Part shown: one piece after another, positions 1 through 10,733 of the stretch
Layout: every line of letters begins with the position of its first letter
How positions within the stretch are numbered: the first letter of the stretch is position 1
Source: Pleurotus ostreatus/Saccharomyces cerevisiae fusant
Lineage: Eukaryota > Opisthokonta
Assembly: GCA_024196135.1 (NCBI GenBank)
Contig: JAMQCK010000662.1
Location: 1-18,177 of the forward strand
DNA: 18,177 bases
Direction: 5' to 3'
Notes under the pieces: generated by a model
What the model saw: the letters and a program-made list of their open reading frames with translations, nothing else
What the model was told of the DNA's origin: nothing
The model's database searches: none
Program-made: the position numbers and the translations under genes

Positions 1-602
1 CTGTTGGCAGGCTCGTGCGACTTGCTCCGCTTTCTGCGTGTATTCAGCATCACCTTCCCGATGATTGTGCGCGTTTATGGCGTTCAATCAGTCCATCTCT
101 CGGTTGTTCGCTTCCAGCACGCCTGCCATGCGAACGGTGCGGCGAAGGGGAGGTCTGCCCGCGCTCGGCGCCCCGACTCGGACGTGGGCGCGCCGACATG
201 GTCTCTGCGAGCAGGGACGAGGATGACTCAGCAAGGTGTATGCGGTCCAAGGTAATGGCAGAGAAAATATCTTGTGCTGCCATATGTGGTCGTTGAGGGA
301 CTGGTGATGCAAGTTCAAGTTGCTCGAGCACCGTAGAGTAACTTGCCAGCTTTGGAGACGGTCAGCGCCACAATCTATTTGCAGAGCAGTTGTTTTTCTG
401 CTGAACGTAGAGGAAGACAAACGTAGCCGTGAGTATCGTCTTTTCATGCAGTCGATCGAGGCGCTGTTGCAAATTGAAATCTTCAATCTGTACTGTTCGT
501 GTCCTCTCAATGTGGCATAGTCCACAGCGACAATGAGCGCACGTGTTGCGGCGCTTGGGAGGCATTCCGAATGAACGCGTCTTGGTCCCGACCGGCACGT
601 CG
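1..602. other. no supportable gene; upstream region of the DUF202 gene
   Basis: About 600 bp without a convincing coding signal. The longest open frame (minus strand, 88-525) has no recognisable domain, and no splice pattern joins it to anything. The segment probably contains the promoter and 5' UTR of the DUF202 gene that starts at 603. I see no clear TATA element, repeat or RNA gene. Confidence 0.4.
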
Positions 603-1173
603 ATGACGAGCTCGAAGGGGACGCCTCACCATACCTATAGGTGCGTCAAAGCTTCATCGACGTAGGCGTGTACTAACCCGCTACGCGAACAGAGGCCACC
701 GCTCATACTCCTTCACCGCCTCGGATGTCAACGAGCTCGTCGAGCTTCGTGCGCGCCAGCGCACCTTTCATGGCGCCTACAGCCGCACGGCGCTCTCGAA
801 CTTGGGCTACTCATTGACGATATTGCGTCTGTTCGATGGCAGGTTCCACAAGAGTGAGTCCAAGAGCTTCCTTCAATTTGTTTGTGAGCGCTGACGCCAT
901 TGGCCATACTTAGTCGGCGTCCTCTTCGCCGTATTCGGTGTTCTGATGTTCTGCATTGCTTACTACCGCTCGCGACACTCCAAGCACGACTTTGCTGACA
1001 ACAACACTAAGACGGGAAAGGAAGGCAGGGTCATGCAGACGGAAGGTCAACACGGCAAGCGCATATATGGGAGACCATATATTACGGCGGGGAAATTCGT
1101 AGTGCTGGTGGCATTGCTGGTTCTTGGGTTGGAGTTGGCGCTGCTTATTATGCTACTTAATGTACAAGATTAG
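603..1173 (+). CDS. DUF202 domain small membrane protein
   Basis: Three exons (603-640, 693-853, 914-1173) give a 152-aa protein. The first intron carries a perfect TACTAAC branch point, and both introns (52 and 60 bp) keep the frame. Residues 32-45 show the arginine-rich DUF202 signature (RARQRTF, then an RT pair) leading into a first hydrophobic helix. A second transmembrane segment spans about 67-85, and a third about 127-148 ends four residues before the C-terminus. Between segments 2 and 3 lies a hydrophilic, charged loop. DUF202 (YidH-like) proteins are small membrane proteins; in fungi some DUF202 proteins are VTC-related or uncharacterised, and no reaction can be assigned here. The start at 603 was chosen because the first exon is open only from there: nearby ATGs at 532 and 571 run into stops. 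The 3' end lies 215 bp before the TGS1 start on the same strand. Confidence 0.85.
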
Positions 1174-1388
1174 AGTATTGGGATGCCACCGACCACTTCA
1201 CGAGCAATCTCGGTTGGAATTTTGGTGGCGCAGCTTTATTTGTTCGTTGCAAGCGACAAACAATCACATCGGACCGATGTGCCGTACCTTCACTTCGACC
1301 CCCATCTTCCTCTTCGGGCTCGTCCCGACGATACGCAAAAACCGAGCGACGTGATCATACTCGTCGCGTCTCCGAGCTCTCTCTATAG

Positions 1389-2986
<1,598 letters not shown>

Positions 2987-3369
2987 ATGGTCTAGCGCGT
3001 ACGCGATGCCGCGTAGGGCATACGAAGTCTCTCAAGGGCATGCCTAGTCTCTTGTGGGCACAAGTTTGACTGCGGCTCGTCACATGTTCGTCTTCTCTGT
3101 GCTCAACTTACACTATCTATAGACTTCTGTATCGCCAGAAGAGCTTCGCAGCGTGCTGTCAGTGCATAAGCGCCCTCGAGGTTACAACATCGTTATAGTC
3201 CAAATATCGACAGTCCATATCGTCCATGCATTATCTACCCGCCTTCCACAATGCTCATGCCTCGCGGCATCCCTTTCAGCGTGTTCTTCGGCAATCATCG
3301 CAGCACGCCTTGCAGCGTTCCAGCCCACTTGCCCCGCTGGATTCCTTTCAGCGTGGATTCCGACACGCC
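2987..3369. other. convergent intergenic region
   Basis: About 380 bp lie between the 3' ends of TGS1 (plus strand) and the first secreted-protein gene (minus strand). It should hold the 3' UTRs and polyadenylation sites of both. A short direct duplication is visible around 3276-3362, where a cattcc/gattcc-ctttcagcgtg sequence recurs about 70 bp apart. I see no coding sequence. Confidence 0.4.
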
Positions 3370-3972
3370 TTAGAGCATCAAGCCCACGAGACCGCCCACG
3401 ACGCCGACAACAAGGCCGCCACGCATGTCGGCGAGCGGCAGCGCGCCGTTGTTGTCGCCCGTTGCGGACGCGGACGCGGAGGTCGACGAAGAAGTGCGCG
3501 TCGAGGTGGGCGCGCCACGCGTGGTCGAGCCGCTGCTGCTGGCTGGGCGCGTCGTGGTCGGGCGGGCGCTCGTCGTGGTCTCCTGCGTGACCGTCGAGAT
3601 GGAGGACGTGTCCGCGGTGGTGGTGGGCACAGTGGTGTCCGTCTCCGTCGTGGAGAGGACGGTGTCAGTGGGGCTGAGGACAGTGAGTTAGTTGTGTGTT
3701 CGCCGATCGTGGGAAGGGGCAGGAGCTCACCTCACGGTGTCCGTGTCCGTGTCGGTGCCACTGAGGGTAGTGGTGTCGTCGCCCGTCGCGGTTGAGCTGA
3801 CAGGGATGGTGGGGAACGTGTCCGTGATGGACTCAGTAATGGGCTCAGTGGGCAAGCTGAGGCTTGTGTCCGAGATGCTCGGGAAGGTCTCCGTGTCGGC
3901 AGTCGTCGTCTGCGCGCTAACTGCGAGCGCGGCAGCGAGGAGGACAGCGAGCTTCATCGTGGTGGTCTTCAT
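3370..3972 (-). CDS. small secreted Ser/Thr-rich protein, GPI-anchor-like tail (paralog A)
   Basis: Two minus-strand exons (3731-3972, then 3370-3673), joined across a 57-bp intron with an AACTAACTC branch site, give 181 aa. Residues 1-21 form a signal peptide with a hydrophobic core and a likely cut after AVSA before Q. An in-frame second Met at residue 6 could also start. The mature part is almost entirely Thr, Ser, Ala, Asp and Pro, including a run of Thr-Asp repeats, and has no Cys; it should be heavily O-mannosylated. The end is a short spacer with GDNNGA followed by a hydrophobic tail (GLVVGVVGGLVGLML), as in GPI-anchored wall or membrane proteins. A homologous gene lies 0.8 kb upstream on the same strand with the same architecture and intron phase. 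No enzyme domain is visible; a cell-surface structural or adhesion role is only inference. Confidence 0.78.
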
Positions 3973-4113
3973 CGTAGTGTTGGTGGGTGTAGGACGGGTC
4001 GTGGAGAGTCGTGGAGAGCGTTCAGCTGATCCTTACGAGGGCGCGGGTGAACGTGCTTTGCTGGCGGTCGCGAGCAAGGTCGTATGTATACGATGCCGAG
4101 GACCCAGAAGGTA

Positions 4114-4119
4114 CTTATA
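4114..4119 (-). promoter_or_regulatory. TATA-like element of paralog A
   Basis: On the minus strand the sequence reads CTATAAGTAC, about 142 bp upstream of the ATG at 3972. The paralogous gene has a TATAAA at nearly the same distance (about 134 bp), which supports both as promoter elements. Confidence 0.4.
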
Positions 4120-4798
4120 GCTGCGGACAGGAAGGCCCGGATCCTCCTATTGGACAGCCTACACGGTCAGGAAGGCCGCTTCCGGCGTGCGCGCCCGTTT
4201 TATGGACCGGCGCGCAGGGGGTGACGTCGATCGTATGAATGTGGGGCTGTGCGGGGACGTCGAGGAGGGGGCGCGCCTGTCGCGCGCTCGCAAAGCGGCG
4301 CGGTTTCATTCAGCTGATTTCGCAGGTGACGAGGGCCGCAGCGCGCGCTGGTACCCGGGACTCGATTCGCGGCCAGCAGAATACGTTTGCGAGCAAGCGA
4401 GGGGGGCAGGTGTATAGGGGGCTGGATGGAGGACGAATTCGAACGTTCGGGAACGGCCGCTTGAAGATCAACCGTGGGAAGGGGGGCGGAATACCCCCGT
4501 CGGGAACAAACGCAATACGAGCCGCCATTTCAGCAAGAGGGTCGCACCATAGTCTACCCCACGCGCACAACCTATCGTAAGTGAATGTCCCGTGAATCCC
4601 TATCCCATGTTCACCACATTACAGCGAGTCGCCACCGTATTAGAGCCACTGTATTAGCACGCCAGCGTCCGCCTGACGCCTTTAGCGCAGTCCGCGAGGC
4701 AATAGCCCAAGTCCGTTAGGGTATAGTGGGCTGCCTCGTCGTATTTCCGCCACCGCCGCCTCCTCGCAACCTCCTCTCGAGCTGATCTGGCTGTGCGC
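4120..4798. other. intergenic region between the two secreted-protein paralogs
   Basis: About 680 bp holding the upstream region of paralog A and the 3' flank of paralog B. The 10-mer TTCAGCTGAT occurs at 4309-4318 and also at 4020-4029 in the leader of paralog A. It is followed in both places by a GACGAGGG/ACGAGGG-like block and a GCGAGCAAG-like block, so part of the promoter may be an old duplication. No open frame here has recognisable content. Confidence 0.3.
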
Positions 4799-5315
4799 TC
4801 AGAGCACCAAACCCATCACGCCAGCGACGGCGCCGACGACGAGCCCCGTGCGCGCGTCGAAGCCCATGGCACCGTTCGAGTCGTCGCCGTCCTCGAAGGG
4901 GTCCTTGTGCGTCACGACGGCCGTCTCAGAGGTGGTGGTCCGCGTCGCCGTCGTCGACGCCCTGCTCGTGCTGCTCCCGCTCTTCGACCCGGAGCTACTC
5001 CCGGACGATGCGCGGCTCGAGCGGGAGGAGGCCCTGTAGGGAAGGTACGTGTCAGTTCGTTGCAGTCGTTCACTGACTGGCCCGAAGATAGCAAACGTAC
5101 TTCGAAGAGCTCTCCGAGTCGCTCGTCTCCGTCTCCGTCGTGGTCGAGTCGGTGACGATGGTGTCGGTCACGGAGACGACAGGCATGTCCGTGGCGGTGG
5201 GCGCCAGGTCGGTCGTGTCCGCCGGCGCGTTCGTCTCGAAGGTATCGTCCTGCGCAGACACAGCGACCACGGCCATAAGTGCGAGCGCAACGAGCTTCAT
5301 CATGGTGGCCTTCAT
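4799..5315 (-). CDS. small secreted Ser/Thr-rich protein, GPI-anchor-like tail (paralog B)
   Basis: Two minus-strand exons (5101-5315, then 4799-5033) separated by a 67-bp intron (gtacgt...cag) give 149 aa. The N-terminus (MKATMMKL, then a hydrophobic stretch ending VAVSAQ) is clearly related to that of paralog A (MKTTTMKL...AVSAQ). The mature chain is acidic and Ser/Thr-rich with many D/E-T pairs, followed by a Ser-Arg-Gly segment. The C-terminus has DSNGA, then GLVVGAVAGVMGLVL, matching paralog A's tail. The intron is in phase 2 in both genes and sits at the same place, between the Thr/Ser/Asp part and the second low-complexity part, which argues for tandem duplication. It is likely secreted and GPI-linked; its function is unknown. 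The body has diverged far more than the two ends. Confidence 0.78.
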
Positions 5316-5448
5316 CGTGAAAGGAGTGCTGATGCTGAACGCGAGTCTTAAGGATGCGGAGGAAGATGCGACTTCAAAGGAGGAAGGTACGAGAGAGGAA
5401 TCGGACGGCGGCCTCTGACTGCTTGAACCTCTACCACTACGACCTGAC

Positions 5449-5454
5449 TTTATA
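5449..5454 (-). promoter_or_regulatory. TATA box of paralog B
   Basis: On the minus strand the sequence reads GCTATAAAGTC, about 134 bp upstream of the ATG at 5315. Its position matches the TATA-like element of paralog A. Confidence 0.45.
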
Positions 5455-6127
5455 GCGGTGCGGTCGAAACTTCATCGCCGTGCGGTCCCGAGCTCTTATC
5501 CTGTACAGGGTTCCTGGAGAAAGCAAGTCGCTTTCTAGCTCGCGCGCCGACCCTCTCTAGCCCACTGCACGCTGTATATTGACGTGCGCACTGAGGCCAA
5601 GATCTCGCCTTACAACCGAGTGGGCGCGATAGGACCGAGACGAAGGCGGCGGCGAGCGCAATACAACCGCGACGCGCGCGCCACGCCCGAATGAACGCTA
5701 TAGACCCGTCCATCCGCTGGCTCCAGACTGACTATCGCCTGCCAATATCCTGCGAGGAACGCCTGAGCTTCAGCCTCGCTCGCCTATGCGCGGCTAGCGA
5801 CGTAGACGACGCCGGAGGAGCGCGCGCACGGCGGACACAACGGCGAAAGGCTTTATCACGACGTACTGAGGACGTCCGAGAAGGCGCGCATGTTACAGCA
5901 AAGTACAATATGAATAAGTCACATACAGGTCTATCCAATACAAGCATTACAAGTGTCTGGGTCAGTAAGTAGAATAAGCAAGAGCATGCCTCTTGACGGC
6001 AGAACAGTACGATAAATTGAGAAAGAGTCAATAGCACCGAAGATTGATTGAGAGGAAGTCGGGTCGCAGGAGTGTTGTTCTCTCCCGCAATGAATGGAAA
6101 CAAGGCGGTCCTTCATAGAGGATGAGT
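5455..6127. other. intergenic region without a recognised gene
   Basis: About 670 bp between the promoter of paralog B and the stop codon of the SNF2-RING gene, both on the minus strand. The right part should be the 3' UTR of the SNF2-RING gene. The frames here (for example minus 5732-6103) are compositionally odd and have no domain. I see no repeat or RNA gene. Confidence 0.4.
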
Positions 6128-9100
6128 CTAATCCGAATCCTCGATAGCCTCAGAGTCCTCGTCCTCGTCCTCGGGTTGCTCGAGGAGCTGCGCCAAGCTC
6201 TGCTTCTCCTTGGGCTTCGCCAAACCGAACAGCTGCGATGTTGATCAGTACTCGTCCACCATGGCCACCCCGTCCATCCTCATCAAAATAGATTTAGGAA
6301 AACTCACAAATTTGATCTCCTTCACGCTCATCTTGTGCAGCCGCGTGCCCGTGCCCTCGCCCAGCGCCGCCTCCGCCAGTCCCATCTTGACGTCCTGCAA
6401 CTTGAGCATGCTGCATGAAAAGCCGATCAGCACACAGCCCGACTACGCAAGGCACGCCCAACGCACCGCTCCTCGATCGTGTCCTCGACAACAAGCCGCT
6501 TGATCCACACCGGCTTGTCCTGGCCGATACGATGGCACCGGTCATAGGCCTGGCTCTCGGCGGCGCTGGGGAGTGTTAGCACGGCGTGCTAGACATATCA
6601 TCTGTCGAAGGTTACGCACTAGTTCCATGACAAGTCGAGGTTGATGACCCGGTTGGCGGAGACGAGGTTGAGGCCGACGCTCCCGCACTTGGTGCTGATG
6701 AGGATGACCTTGGGCCCGCCGGGGCGCTTGAACGCGGCGAGGACGGCATCGCGCTGCTGCCGGTCCATGCGGCCGTCAAAGCGGAGGGCGCTGATGCCGT
6801 GTATGGAGAAGACGGTGTCGACGAGGTCGAGCATTGAGGTCCCTAAGTGCAGACGCTGAGTCAGCACAAGGGTAAGGAAGATGCATGCGCGTAACTCACA
6901 TTGCGAGTACACGATCGTCTTGTCACCGGTCGCATCCCACTCCCTCAGCAACTCAAGCAGCTTGAGCATTTTCGTACTCGGCTCGATGTCGTCGTCGCTC
7001 TTTGCCCACCGCTCGTACATCGCCTGATTGTCATCCTTGCCCACTCGCTTCTTGCCCATATTGCTCCCCTTCGTCTTCCGCTTCTTCGGCCTCGCCATGG
7101 CAGAGCTGAGGTCGAATCCGACATCTGAGTCCTCGTCGCTCTCATCGTCCGAGCCCTTCTTCTTGGACTTCGAGTAGATGTTCTGCAAAGCCATCCATCA
7201 GCAACCGCTCCCGCCAACGATCCCATTCCTCGTCCTTACGACTGACACTCACCTGCACCCCCTCGTCCGACTTCCTCTTCTTCGTCGGTCTCGGGCTAAT
7301 CATATCCAAGTCCGGGAACTCGTCGTCCGAGTCATCCAGCACAATATCCTCGAACGCTCTCTTCGGCGGCGCATCCTCAATCTCGATGTCGCTGTCGTCG
7401 ATGTCGAATATTGACTGCGGCTCGCGACGTGCGCGGGCAGCAGCTTTGCGAGCCTCGCGGCGCTTGCGCTTGTGCTCCTTGACCTCCTCCTTCGTGGGCT
7501 CGAAAGCGGAGGACTTGAAGATCTTGTCGCCCTTGAAGTTGGTCATCTTCTTGCAGGTAGGGCCTGTGAGGTAGGTTAGCGTCGAATAGCCGTCGGGTAC
7601 GGACACCTACATGGCCGGAGCCCCTGTGCGATGGCCCGCTCGTACTCCTGCTCGGCGCGTAGGTTCTCTTTTTCGCTGCCCTCGCCGCTGAGGAGTCGTC
7701 AGTCACAGACGTTGGGCGACATCGTGTCCACTCACAAGACGCCGTCGTGAGCAATGGCCGAGTTTTGCAAGTCCTCCAGGCAATCTGCGTACACTTCGTC
7801 AGCCTCGAACAAGCGATGGAACGAACATGCTACGAACCTACGCAAACCTGATGCCCACAGGGAAGCACCCTGCCCTTATCCAGCCCGAACACTGCGGGCA
7901 TTGTCAATACCAAGCACTGCGAAGAGATATGCACCGCTTACAATCATGACAGACAGGACAATCCGCGCCCAGAGATGGATCGTCGTCGTTGAAGCCCAGC
8001 TCGGCGCGAGCCATGAACTTGCGCGCGACCTGAGATCGAGTAAGCCCATGCACCGCAGCCTTGCGTGCCCTATGCCGCGCAATCTCGCGCGCCTATGCCA
8101 CGCAGTCTTGCTTGCCCACCACTCACCGAATCCACCCAAGCCTTGCCCATGAGCTTCGTCGCCCGTGACCTCTCCTTCTCTGCATCAGTGCCCACGACCA
8201 GCGACGGGTCGTCGAGTTGGCCAGATTGCGCGAGAATGAGTTGCGGATGGCAAGTGAGTTGCCGCAGGCGGAGAATGAGGACCTGGGGTTGCGTCAGTTG
8301 TAGGGTCTAGCGATTGAAGAGGTGGGGAGGGTGAACATACCAAAACAAACGAGTAGTTCTTCACGAGCGTTCCCTTCGCGATATACTTGTTGATCCGCAC
8401 TTGCGTCTGTTGCTCGATGTCGTCGTAGATCTGGAGGTCGAGCGTAAGCGTCAGCATTCCGTCACCATCATCCACGTTCCTTCCAACCGAATCAAGAAAA
8501 GCCAAAAGCGAGAATACACCCACCTGCCTCTCATCCGGCGTGAACTCCATCTTCACCAACTCTATATCTTTCGGCGGTAACCGCAGGATCGGCTGCCCCT
8601 CCAACATCGAGTCCTTCGTCCGCCGCATGATGAGCGGCTTTGGCTTCGTCAGCGAGTGCCTGCGGGGGATTGGCGAACGGAGACTTACCTTGAGGATCGC
8701 CTGCGCGCGCTGCCCGGCCATCGGCGCGTCCTCGTTTTGCATTTTGATCTGATTGAGGGGGTGGCTTAGTTGATGCGCTTTCGGTGGGAGAAAAAGGGGA
8801 AAGGGAGGACAAGACGTAGGGGAGGGAGATTTGAGGAGGAAGATCAGCGAAAGAGAGCGAGGGACCAATTTAAGGGGGAGTGGGGCAAAGGAAGCAGCGA
8901 AGGAAGGCCAAACTTACGATATGCGAGTCGAAACTCGGGTAGTCATTCCAGGGGCGGAAGTGGCCGAAGCGGAGGAGGCCATCTGAAGTTGAGATGCGTT
9001 CATTGAACTTTGATCATTGAGACGATGACACGCAGAGAGAAACGCACAAATGTCCGCCAACGAGTTCGTCACGGGCGTACCGGTCAACGCCCACCGGTAC

Positions 9101-10432
9101 TTCGCGCGCACGTACGCTAGCGAGAGGCTGGCCTGCGTGCTGCGATTGCGGATGAACTGCGCCTCGTCGGCGATGACGCGGAAGAACTCGGTGCGCGCGA
9201 GGAGGCCGCTGGTGAGGCGTCAGCGTCCGTTGGCAGAACGTTCGCGATACCGAGGTGTGCAATGGTTGGAGTGTGAAGATGGCATACACTCACCCCTTCT
9301 TCTCCAACCACTGCTCCGTGTCCCAGTCGTTCAGGCCTTTCGGCACGGCGAAGTCCTGGTTCAGCGTCTGGTAGCTCGTAATTACTACGTCCACGTCTCG
9401 CAGCTCCCTCTTCGACGTCAACTTGTCCTTCCCGTGGTGGATGTGCGCGCGGAATAGGCCGTTGGTCTTCGACTCAATCTCGTCCTTCCACTGCTGCAGA
9501 AGCGCAGCCGGAACAACGATGAGCGTGACGCGGACCTTATCGTCCATGCCGGGCATGTTGATAGACATGGTTGCGAGCATCTGCACGGTTTTACCAAGAC
9601 CCATGTCGTCGCTGAAGGGGAATGAGTGTGAGGGGCGAGGATGGATGGAGCGGGACGTGGGGAGGGTGAATGGGCGAATACATACGCAAGAATTCCTCCT
9701 TTGGCCCCAGTCTTGGTTTCTTGCTTGACCATCCTACACCGCAGTCAGCCACCCCCATTCCTTCATATAATTAAACCGACACACCAAGCGACACCGATCC
9801 ACTGGTGCTCCAGCAGGCGCACCTCCATTCCTGGCAAGATGTCGTCCTTCGTGGTTGCACCTAGGGACTCAATCGCCTTCTGCACCGTCCAGCCCTTGCT
9901 GTCGTTCTCGAGCCCGCGCTGCACGTACGTCGCCATCTGCGCGAGCGGGTCCTCTCCCGTGACGTCGATCGCGCGGATGGGCGCCTGGTCGACATTTATG
10001 TTGAAGCCCCCTGCGGCGGCCTTGGTAGGAGACCCAAAGCTCGTGCGCGCGCGGTGGAGATGCCGCGACCCAGAGGCGAGGAAGGCCGCGTCCTCGAGGT
10101 CTATTTCGCCTGTGGGGAGGGGTGTCATTAGGACAAAGGTGTAGAGGTGCAATTGTTGGCAACGCACCAATGGGGCTTTGAGATAGTTGTGTAGCATTGA
10201 ATTCCTGGGCGAGCCTAGCCCGCTGGATGGCTGCTGACGCTGCTGCGAGCGTAAATGGGTTCGTAGGCGCGCTGGGCGTCTGTGGAGCATTGGCGCTTGT
10301 TGACGGTCGTAACGGTGTCTGGGACGCGTCTAGTAGCGCCAGAATATCCTGTGTTGGCTGGGGAGTCGCGTCCACTCCCATTGTTACGCGTTTCACGGTC
10401 GAGATGAGGGGAGGAGCCAAGGATCGCCACAT
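6128..10432 (-). CDS. ULS1: SNF2-family ATPase with internal RING finger (Uls1/Rrp/Rad16-type)
   Basis: Twenty exons splice in frame to 997 aa: 10168-10432, 9785-10109, 9686-9733, 9294-9611, 9048-9208, 8918-8982, 8689-8748, 8524-8637, 8341-8430, 8127-8282, 7942-8029, 7838-7891, 7736-7784, 7611-7687, 7253-7563, 6900-7182, 6620-6842, 6467-6565, 6308-6410, 6128-6232. Such proteins are DNA translocases that also act as RING ubiquitin ligases on chromatin; Uls1 targets SUMOylated substrates. Motifs: Walker A ADDMGLGKT (213-221), DEAQ (333-336), LTGTP, RRTKDS, a C3HC4 RING (C558, C561, C575, H577, C580, C583, C624, C627), YSQWTSMLDLV, a GSVGLNL motif and CHRIGQ. A long Lys/Asp-rich linker (about 640-790) between RING and helicase-C carries NLS-like and SIM-like stretches. 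No HIRAN domain is seen, which argues against Rad5/HLTF; the KEIKFLFGL end favours the Uls1/Rrp group. The start is uncertain: the frame stays open upstream to a stop near 10490, and an extra 5' exon is possible. Confidence 0.92.
8048..8117. repeat. three degenerate 23-24-bp repeats inside an intron
   Basis: Copies at 8048-8071, 8072-8094 and 8095-8117 each start ATGC and share the pattern CGCA..CT.GC..GCC. They fill most of the 97-bp intron 10 of the SNF2-RING gene (8030-8126), which is longer than the usual 50 bp. Confidence 0.6.
8785..8909. repeat. polypurine/polypyrimidine tract in an intron
   Basis: The plus strand is almost continuously G and A over about 125 bp within the 169-bp intron 8749-8917 of the SNF2-RING gene. 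On the transcribed strand this is a long CT-rich stretch; the acceptor of this intron (CAATCAG) lies beyond it, at 8749. Confidence 0.55.
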
Positions 10433-10733
10433 GTCCAAGCGTGGATCCACAAATAGCACCGCCACCGAATAAGCGCCCAGATACGGCGTCTACATACTCA
10501 CTTCCCCTCTCGTGCCAGCGCGAGTTCTGTATAAGAATCTTTGGTGGTTTGTGGCAAGTGTACATGGGCGCGAGAACTTCCCGGCCATCGGGACCCATTT
10601 TCCCACTGCGTATTGTGCCGTATGGAAACAATCACCGCGAGGGCGCTCATCCTGATCAGTTCTTGCTTGTTTCCTCCCAGCATCAAGTTGCCCTCCGCTC
10701 CCCGTACTGCACTCCTCCTGAGCCATCTCAACA
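10433..10733. promoter_or_regulatory. shared divergent promoter region
   Basis: About 300 bp separate the inferred start of the SNF2-RING gene (minus) from the start of the Ipk2-type kinase (plus). Both promoters must lie here unless the SNF2 gene has a further 5' exon. A donor-like GTGAGT on the minus strand at about 10499-10504 and open minus frames up to 10631 leave that possibility. No TATA box is obvious. Confidence 0.45.

Noticed and set aside
88..525. 145-codon minus-strand open frame at the left edge
   Set aside because: Composition rich in Arg, Ser and Leu, typical of a shadow frame; no domain, and no continuity with a neighbouring exon.
3226..4120. long plus-strand frames opposite secreted paralog A
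   Set aside because: They are the antisense of the Thr/Ser-rich coding repeats (giving Val/Gly/Arg-rich peptides). The minus-strand model has a signal peptide, intron and paralog.
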